A DNA stretch of 10,244 nt from NCBI GenBank assembly GCA_041688215.1, contig JBDNIO010000085.1, positions 1 to 10,244 of the forward strand. The letters run 5' to 3'. This DNA is from JBDNIO01 sp041688215. GTDB lineage: Bacteria; Pseudomonadota; Gammaproteobacteria; Nevskiales; Salinisphaeraceae. The translations under genes and the position numbers were made by a program. The notes under the pieces are model-generated. The model searched no databases and was not told the DNA's origin. It worked only from the letters and a program-made list of their open reading frames with translations. Shown here piece after piece: positions 5,096 through 10,244 of the stretch. The stretch's first letter is position 1. Every line of letters starts with the position of its first letter.

Positions 5096-6283
5096 ATGGC
5101 CGACAACAAGAACGCAGGCGCGCAGTCCGACCTGCACGAAACCGAAGGGTCCATGCTCAGGGGCTGGCCGGCGATGCTACTGACTATCGCTATGGTCGGT
5201 GCGGCGATTTATTCATTCTCGCCGCGCTCCTACCCCGCGTTTCCGCCCACGCAGATCAAGGCCGACGGCTTTCTTGCCAACAGCGTGGCGCAACAGGGCG
5301 ATCACTTTATCGCGGTTGGCGAGCGCGGCGTTATGCTCTATGCGGAAAACCCCGAAGGCCCCTGGCACGACGGCGAAGTGGATAAAACGCGCGGCGCGAC
5401 TCTCACACGGGTCCGCTTTATTGCCGAAAACATTGCGCTGGCCGTGGGCCACAACGGCTGGATAATCCGCAGCGAAGACGCGGGCAAAACCTGGCAGGAA
5501 ATCCAGTTCGATGAGGACAGTTCCGACCCCTTGCTCGATATCGGTGGTCCGTGGCCAAGCGATGGCCCAAGCGATGGCAATGGCAAGCTATTTGTTACCG
5601 GTTCATTCGGTCAGTTTGAAGTGTCTACCGACCTGGGTCTGACCTGGCAGGAAGAGATACTGAATATCTCCGACGCCGCGGGGGAAGACTCCGACCAGGC
5701 CAGCACCAGCGCCACAGATCCCGACTCCGACGACTACGACCCCTTCGCTGCGTTTGCCGAAGGCGGCGGCGCGCAGAACAGCGGCACGGAACATCTGAAT
5801 GGCATTACCCAACTTGAAGACGGCTCGCTGATGATTGTCGGCGAGCGCGGTTTATTGCTGCGCTCCGGCGACAACGGCGAAACCTGGAACCGCCTGGAGG
5901 AAATCTACGCTGGCTCGTTCTACGGCGCACTGACGACGCCGGATAACAGCCTGCTCGTATACGGCATGCGCGGCAATGCCTTTGTATCACAGGACCAGGG
6001 TAAAACCTGGGGTAAAAGCCAAATTCCCGTGCAACAGGGGCTGTTTCAGGGCACGGTAACTGACGATGGCAAGATTCTGCTGGTCGGCGCCAGCGACACG
6101 GTGCTGATCTCCAGCGACAACGGCCAAAGTTTCAAACTGGCCGCGTCCACTGGCACGGACGGCCTGGTATCTGTCGTGCCGCTGAAAAAGAATAGCTGGC
6201 TTACCGCGGGCGAGGGCGGGGTAGCGATTATGCATCCGGAAGAAAAAGCGCGACCAGCTAAACGCGACGGAGATAAATCATGA
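5096..6283 (+). CDS. Membrane-anchored YCF48/BNR-type beta-propeller protein
   Basis: A 395-residue protein with a short cytoplasmic N-terminus and one hydrophobic segment at about 22-42 (GWPAMLLTIAMVGAAIYSF), used as anchor or uncleaved signal. A periplasmic beta-propeller follows. Five Asp-box (BNR) repeats are visible: SEDAGKTW (126-133), STDLGLTW (177-184), SGDNGETW (257-264), SQDQGKTW (298-305) and SSDNGQSF (339-346). VGxxG-type strands such as AVGERG (73-78) and IVGERG (247-252) precede several of them. An acidic, Ser/Asp-rich insertion (about 193-214) interrupts the propeller between repeats 2 and 3. Proteins of this type commonly sit beside RND transporters in proteobacteria and probably form a periplasmic partner. 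The start at ATG 5096 is fixed by GGAG (5084-5087, 8-nt spacer). An upstream in-frame GTG at 4994 has no support. The last codons overlap the transporter start (ATGA). Confidence 0.88.
   Translation: MADNKNAGAQSDLHETEGSMLRGWPAMLLTIAMVGAAIYSFSPRSYPAFPPTQIKADGFLANSVAQQGDHFIAVGERGVMLYAENPEGPWHDGEVDKTRGATLTRVRFIAENIALAVGHNGWIIRSEDAGKTWQEIQFDEDSSDPLLDIGGPWPSDGPSDGNGKLFVTGSFGQFEVSTDLGLTWQEEILNISDAAGEDSDQASTSATDPDSDDYDPFAAFAEGGGAQNSGTEHLNGITQLEDGSLMIVGERGLLLRSGDNGETWNRLEEIYAGSFYGALTTPDNSLLVYGMRGNAFVSQDQGKTWGKSQIPVQQGLFQGTVTDDGKILLVGASDTVLISSDNGQSFKLAASTGTDGLVSVVPLKKNSWLTAGEGGVAIMHPEEKARPAKRDGDKS
5555..5578 (+). repeat. 12-bp tandem duplication inside the YCF48 gene
   Basis: CCAAGCGATGGC occurs twice in direct, gapless succession and encodes Pro-Ser-Asp-Gly twice (residues 154-161). 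It lies in a loop between propeller blades, so a copy-number change would keep the frame. It is probably a recent slippage event. Confidence 0.85.
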
Positions 6284-8628
6284 GCACGCGTAGCGAATCC
6301 GTCGTACGCGGCATGGCCGATCGCCTGATCGGTAACCGCAAGATTCTGGCCGTAATCTTCATCGGCGTCACACTGTTTTTAAGCTGGAGCGCAACCAACG
6401 TGCGCCTGGACCCGGGCTTTCTCAAACTGATCCCGGTCAAGCACGAATATATGGTCACGATGATGGACCATATCGACAATTTCTCCGGCGCGAATCGCGT
6501 GCTCGTCAGCCTGCAGTGGAAAGGCGAAGGCGAGATTTACAATACCGAATTCTTGGAGGCGATGGAGGCGGCCACGGATGACGTGTTCTTCATCCCCGGC
6601 GTGGATCGGACCAGCGTCAAGTCGCTGTTTACCCCGGATACCTATTACATAGAGGTCACCGAGGACGGCTTCAGGGGCGACCCGGTGGTGCCCAAAACCT
6701 ATTCCGGCACGCCCGAGCAGCTCAAACAGATACGCAGCAATGTGGAAAAGTCGGGGCAGATCGGCATTCTCGTTTCCAATAACCACAAGGCCGCGTTAAT
6801 CCGCGCCGACCTGCAGGAATACGACCGCAGCAAGGGCCGCGACGCGGAGCAGGCGGTGGATTACTGGGAGGTCGCGAACAAGCTCGAAGATATACGCAGC
6901 AAGTACGAGTCCGAGAACATCGAAGTCAATATCATCGGTTTCGCCAAGTTGCTGGGCGACGTTATTAAAGGCCTGCTCGGGGTGTTCCTGTTTTTTGCGC
7001 TGGCGTTCGTCATCACGGTCATCCTGCTGTACCTGTACACGCGGTCTTGGAAAATCACCGGCACCGCGCTGGCGGTGGCCATGTTACCGGTGCTATGGCT
7101 GATCGGTGTGCTGCCGTTAATCGGCTTTGGTATCGATCCCATGTCGATACTCGTGCCGTTCCTGATTTTCTCCATCGGCGTGTCGCACGCTGTGCAAATG
7201 ACCAGCGCCTGGCGGCTCGAAATCACCAACGGCTCGGATTCTGAAGAAGCCGCACGCCTGGCATTTACCAAGCTGTTTGTGCCCGGTGCGATTGCCTTGC
7301 TCACGGAAGCCCTGGGCTTTGGCGTAATCATGCTCATTGCCATTCCCATCGTGCAGGAGCTGGGTGTTACGGCCTGCCTGGGCGTGTTGCTGATGATTAT
7401 CACCAACAAGATGATACTGCCCATCATCCTCAGCCACCTGCATCTGGAACAATCCAGCCTGGAACATTCCGCCAGGGCCGAGGCCGGATTCAGCGGCAAG
7501 CTCTGGGACAAATTCGCAATCTTCGCCGAACCCAAAAACGCCATCTTCGTGTTCATTGGCGCCGCCATAATCATGGCCTTCGCCACCTGGCAATCGCGTG
7601 ATCTGGTAATTGGTGACTCCGAAGTCGGCGTGCCGGAATTACGTCCGGATTCACGCTACAACATCGACAACCGCGAAATCGCGCGGCTCTACGATATCGG
7701 CGTGGACGTACTCAGCGTGGTAATTGAAGCGCCGGACTTCGAAGGCGACTCCTGCCTGCAATACCCGGTTATCAACCTGGTGGACAAGTTCGAGCTGTAC
7801 GCTCGCAGCATTGCAGGCGTGCAGTCAGTTACCAGCGCCGCCGGCATCGGCAAGCGCGTAATCGCGGCCTATAACGAGGGCAATCCGCGCTGGCGTTCCC
7901 TGCCGCGTTCGCCGCAGGGGCTAACCACCGGTTCGGCTGCGTTCTCGCCGCGTCTGGGGTTGAATACCGAAAGCTGCCGCGCCATTCAGGTGCTGTTGTT
8001 CACCAAAGACCACGAAGGCTCGACCATCGATCACATCGTGGAAGAGGTCAAACACTTCATCCAGGAAAATCCGGTCGATGGCGTAAAAATGCGCCTGGCC
8101 GCCGGTAACATCGGCGTTATGGCCGCAACCAACGAGGCCGTCGAAGCCGCGGAAGCCAAAATGCTGTTGGCCCTGTTCGGCGCCCTGATTATCTTTTGCC
8201 TGATCTCGTTCCGTTCCTGGACCGCTTTGCTCTGTGTACTCGTGCCGCTGGTAGGCGTAACCGTTATGGGTAACGCCATGATGGCCATGCTCGACATCGG
8301 CCTGAAAGTCGCAACCCTACCGGTTATTGCTTTGGGCGTCGGCGTCGGCGTGGACTACGGTATCTACCTGTTCGAACGCATCCAGCACTATATGCACGAT
8401 CCCGAGATAGACTTCCGCGAAGCCTTCCGCCGCTCCATGCACGACCGTGGCAGCCCCATCGTATTCACCGCCATTACCATGTCCGTGGGTGTAGCGACCT
8501 GGACCATGTCCGCGCTGAAATACCAAGCGGATATGGGGCTGCTATTGGCGTTTTTGTTCCTGGTAAATATGGTCGGCGCGATTATTCTGTTGCCGGCGCT
8601 CGGGGCGTGGTTTTACCGAAGTAAATGA
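6280..8628 (+). CDS. RND/MMPL-superfamily transporter, YCF48-associated type
   Basis: A 782-residue inner-membrane protein with duplicated RND architecture. TM1 is at about 21-40, a periplasmic domain at about 41-228, and TM2-6 at about 231-254, 260-284, 289-307, 333-356 and 360-384. TM7 is at about 420-437, a second periplasmic domain at about 438-625, and TM8-12 cover about 628-779. The second half carries the RND relay motif GVGVGVDYG (686-694, Asp692). The equivalent first-half segment is FSIGVSHAVQ (297-306), with Ser302-His303 where an Asp would be expected. The length is that of the MMPL/HpnN-like group rather than of the roughly 1,000-residue AcrB group. The substrate is probably hydrophobic (lipid or steroid), inferred from the neighbours. 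The ATG overlaps the preceding stop as ATGA, with GGAG at 6269-6272 (7-nt spacer), so the two proteins are made together. No intrinsic terminator is visible after the stop. Confidence 0.92.
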   Translation: MSTRSESVVRGMADRLIGNRKILAVIFIGVTLFLSWSATNVRLDPGFLKLIPVKHEYMVTMMDHIDNFSGANRVLVSLQWKGEGEIYNTEFLEAMEAATDDVFFIPGVDRTSVKSLFTPDTYYIEVTEDGFRGDPVVPKTYSGTPEQLKQIRSNVEKSGQIGILVSNNHKAALIRADLQEYDRSKGRDAEQAVDYWEVANKLEDIRSKYESENIEVNIIGFAKLLGDVIKGLLGVFLFFALAFVITVILLYLYTRSWKITGTALAVAMLPVLWLIGVLPLIGFGIDPMSILVPFLIFSIGVSHAVQMTSAWRLEITNGSDSEEAARLAFTKLFVPGAIALLTEALGFGVIMLIAIPIVQELGVTACLGVLLMIITNKMILPIILSHLHLEQSSLEHSARAEAGFSGKLWDKFAIFAEPKNAIFVFIGAAIIMAFATWQSRDLVIGDSEVGVPELRPDSRYNIDNREIARLYDIGVDVLSVVIEAPDFEGDSCLQYPVINLVDKFELYARSIAGVQSVTSAAGIGKRVIAAYNEGNPRWRSLPRSPQGLTTGSAAFSPRLGLNTESCRAIQVLLFTKDHEGSTIDHIVEEVKHFIQENPVDGVKMRLAAGNIGVMAATNEAVEAAEAKMLLALFGALIIFCLISFRSWTALLCVLVPLVGVTVMGNAMMAMLDIGLKVATLPVIALGVGVGVDYGIYLFERIQHYMHDPEIDFREAFRRSMHDRGSPIVFTAITMSVGVATWTMSALKYQADMGLLLAFLFLVNMVGAIILLPALGAWFYRSK

Positions 8629-8918
8629 GAGTGGTGGGGTTTTTGCGCGCGGGTTGGGGCGTCTGGTCAGTTGCGGAGAACTCAAGCCTGTCTAATGCAA
8701 TGATAGCGGCGGATGGACTCTCGGCAATTTTGTTTCCGATAGTTCGGCGGTAGTATCGCGAGCTGTCCGCTACGGAACTGATATCGGTTACTTGCCTGGG
8801 CGGGGTGCACATCCACTACCCCACAATGCTAGCCACAAACAAAGATTCTCCCTCTGCGCTGTATAGCCTCGAGAGGAATCAGCTAGCGTCACCACGGAAT
8901 ATCGAGCTGCCCGCGCTG

Positions 8919-8935
8919 GCGTAGCAGTGCTACGC
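8919..8935. repeat. 17-nt perfect palindrome GCGTAGCA-G-TGCTACGC
   Basis: Eight-base arms flank a single central base, with no T-tract after it. It could be a dyad recognition site or a small hairpin; the function is unknown. Confidence 0.45.
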
Positions 8936-9094
8936 AGTATCCGGCGAAAAGGTTCTGTAATTCTGCTCATTTCATTCGGTCCCCGATAGATGATTCGGCA
9001 TATAACTTGCCGACCATGCTGCATTTTCATATTCCCATCAAATTCCCACTCCCTGCCTAGTCCGGATGCATGAAGACGGCGCACTTGGGTAAAA

Positions 9095-9108
9095 CTGATG
9101 ATCATCAG
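9095..9108. promoter_or_regulatory. 14-bp perfect dyad CTGATGATCATCAG, candidate operator
   Basis: A gapless, fully self-complementary 14-mer about 255 nt upstream of the DUF1302 start. It is in AT-rich surroundings with no gene nearby, as expected of a binding site for a dimeric regulator. It does not match the KstR or FadR consensus sequences I know. Only the symmetry is seen; the function is inferred. Confidence 0.3.
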
Positions 9109-9364
9109 ACAAGTGATAAAAATCACCAAGAAACGGATTCGTGGCTTTGGCAGGATTCTGGCTGGTTGGACCTTTTCTGGACCGAGTTAAGCCGACGGTG
9201 GTTGCCTTAGTGAGGCTAGGCGATAAAACCGATATCGTGAATATTCCGGCAAGAAAGCAACGGTCGGGACGCGGCGCTCTGCGGAGGCGCTGGTTTCATA
9301 CCGGAGTGGCTCTGGCTAGTCAAAAGACGAAAACATAATTATTTCAAGCGATGGAGGGTGCGTG

Positions 9365-10186
9365 ATGAAAAGGGATGGTAAGAGGTGCTACCTGAACACG
9401 GGGCTGCTCGCTGTTGTGCTGTTCGGATTCATGCCGTTGGGACACACCGGCTCGGTTACCTTGGATGACAACTGGTCTCTGGATTATCTGATCGATCTGA
9501 CCTATAGCGCCGCTGTACGCACTGATGACGCATCTGATCTGCTGGCCGGTAATGTCAATGGCGACGACGGGAATCGGAATATAGAAAAAGGTTCGTTGAT
9601 CAACAACCGTGCAGCCGTGCTGGGCGAAATGAACCTGCAGCGGGACCGATACGGTATATTCGTGCGCGGCAGCGCATTTTACGATGATGTCTATGCACGC
9701 GGATCGAACGATAACGACTCTCCAGCCACGGTTAATAAAAGCGGGAATTTCAACGAATTCACTGACGCGGCAGAAGATCGGCTCGGACAACGCGTGCGGC
9801 TACTTGACGCGTTCGCCTACGGCGCCTGGACAGTTGGGCCGACCGATTTGAGCGTAAGAGTGGGTGATCAAGTGATCTCGTGGGGCGAGAGCTTGTTTTT
9901 CCCAAATCTAAGTGGCGCTCAGGCCCCTGCGGATGCCACGCGCTCCAATGTCCCCGGTACCGAGGTCAAGGAAATACTGTTACCCAGTGGCCAAGTCTAT
10001 TTGCAATGGGGGTTGACCAATCGTCTGAGCGTTTCTGGCTACTACCAGTATCAATATGAGCAAACGGAACTGAATCCGGTGGGTGCCTACTTCAGTAGTA
10101 CCGACCGTGCCTATCCGGTTCATTGCCAATCATGCTGTCGGGTGAGTCCATTGGCCATTGTAGAGCGTTTCATAGGTAGGGGCTGA
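9365..10186 (+). pseudogene. DUF1302 family outer-membrane-type protein, truncated
   Basis: A 273-residue ORF starting at ATG 9365, chosen over GTG 9362 because GGAGGG (9353-9358) then has a 6-nt spacer. A hydrophobic signal-like segment covers residues 11-27, with cleavage likely soon after. The following sequence has the wording of DUF1302 (PF06980) proteins, predicted outer-membrane beta-structures found with DUF1329, YCF48 and RND genes: LGEMNLQRDRYGIFVRGSAFYDDVY (split here at 86-97 and 98-110), LLDAFAYG (146-153), VRVGDQVISWGES (165-176) and TEVKEILLP (199-207). Similarity ends at about GAYFSSTD (240-247); the last 26 residues (RAYPVHCQSCC...) are unlike the family and the ORF stops. 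The family is usually about twice this length, so this is a broken gene. Neither alternative frame after 10105 continues the family pattern, which favours insertion or rearrangement over a simple frameshift. Confidence 0.72.
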
Positions 10187-10189
10187 TGC
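10100..10189 (+). other. Probable insertion or rearrangement junction in the DUF1302 gene
   Basis: DUF1302-like coding ends near 10105. From about 10106 no frame resembles the family. A new ORF with a good ribosome binding site begins at 10190. This is what one would see at the left end of an insertion sequence or other integrated DNA. Only about 140 nt of the new sequence is in the window and I recognise no terminal repeat, so the element cannot be named. Confidence 0.4.
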
Positions 10190-10244
10190 ATGAGCAGCAA
10201 GCCCAAGAGCGGAATTGAATGCCGTCATGGGGTAGAAGCGGCGA
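10190..10244 (+). CDS. Unidentified ORF, 5' end only
   Basis: An ATG at 10190 with AGGGG at 10178-10182 (7-nt spacer) opens a frame that runs off the window (MSSKPKSGIECRHGVEAA). It starts 4 nt after the broken DUF1302 ORF stops. I do not recognise the 18 residues. The position suggests a gene of the DNA that interrupted DUF1302, possibly a transposase or recombinase, but nothing in the residues proves it. Confidence 0.45.
   Translation, partial: MSSKPKSGIECRHGVEAA

Larger units (their letters stand above)
8629..9364. other. Long spacer without a supportable gene
   Basis: About 735 nt between the transporter and the DUF1302 gene. Codon pattern and family similarity give no convincing protein on either strand. 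The longest open frames (minus 8788-9129, plus 9141-9338) have no recognisable domain and no ribosome binding site. Two perfect short palindromes occur at 8919-8935 and 9095-9108. CATAAT at 9334-9339 could be a -10 box for the DUF1302 gene, but no good -35 sequence stands at the right distance. The composition looks more AT-rich and less structured by codons than the flanking genes. Confidence 0.6.

Noticed and set aside
6861..7586. Long minus-strand open frame (241 codons) opposite the RND gene
   Set aside because: The peptide is Ser/Ile/Met-rich in the way expected of the complement of membrane-protein codons; no domain.
8629..8660. Intrinsic terminator after the RND gene (GGGGTTTTT at 8636-8645)
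   Set aside because: There is a T-run but no convincing GC stem immediately before it.
8788..9129. Minus-strand open frame in the spacer (113 codons)
   Set aside because: No ribosome binding site, no family resemblance and mixed composition; not supportable as a gene.
9098..9190. Small ORF MIIRQVIKITKKRIRGFGRILAG... (30 codons), vaguely like the N-terminus of small PGPGW-type membrane proteins
   Set aside because: Too short, no good ribosome binding site, and the resemblance is not specific; at best a remnant.
9141..9338. Plus-strand GTG-started frame of 65 codons before DUF1302
   Set aside because: No ribosome binding site and no recognisable domain; the start is weak.

Overview
The window is a stretch of bacterial DNA with every supportable gene on the + strand. 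It looks proteobacterial, probably a gammaproteobacterium: outer-membrane DUF1302 and RND/YCF48-type envelope genes imply a Gram-negative cell. The degradation genes resemble, from memory and without a search, the steroid C/D-ring and side-chain enzymes known best from actinobacterial cholesterol clusters.

Region 1 (31-4877) is a five-gene catabolic operon. In order it encodes a hydroxyacyl/hydroxysteroid-type SDR (Rv3548c-like), an acyl-CoA dehydrogenase of the non-catalytic partner type, a FadE30-like catalytic acyl-CoA dehydrogenase, an IpdF-like SDR and an HtdZ-like MaoC (R)-hydratase. Together they supply dehydrogenation, hydration and hydroxyl oxidation for beta-oxidation of a bulky polycyclic CoA ester, most likely a steroid. 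The first three gene-gene gaps each hold a different palindromic repeat of about 90-130 bp. Two of these share a cloverleaf plan (long outer stem plus three internal hairpins) despite different sequences. In each of these gaps a small ORF starts on or near the stop codon of the upstream gene, runs open through the whole palindrome and stops within 5 nt of (or overlapping) the next start codon. The three genes behind the palindromes lack a clear Shine-Dalgarno sequence, while the other starts in the window have one. The natural reading is that translational coupling is carried across the inserted repeats by these bridge ORFs. I regard this as the most interesting signal in the window.

Region 2 (4878-8628) has a 218-nt gap with two strong hairpins. 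Then come a membrane-anchored YCF48/BNR beta-propeller protein and an RND/MMPL-type transporter whose start overlaps the propeller stop (ATGA). This pair is typical of proteobacterial lipid- or steroid-related export/import loci that also carry DUF1302 and DUF1329 proteins.

Region 3 (8629-10244) begins with a gene-poor spacer of about 735 nt containing two short perfect palindromes. It is followed by a DUF1302 outer-membrane-type gene with a good ribosome binding site. Its family similarity ends abruptly near 10105 and it stops at 10186, far short of the usual length. A new ORF with its own ribosome binding site starts at 10190 and leaves the window. A mobile element or rearrangement probably broke the DUF1302 gene.
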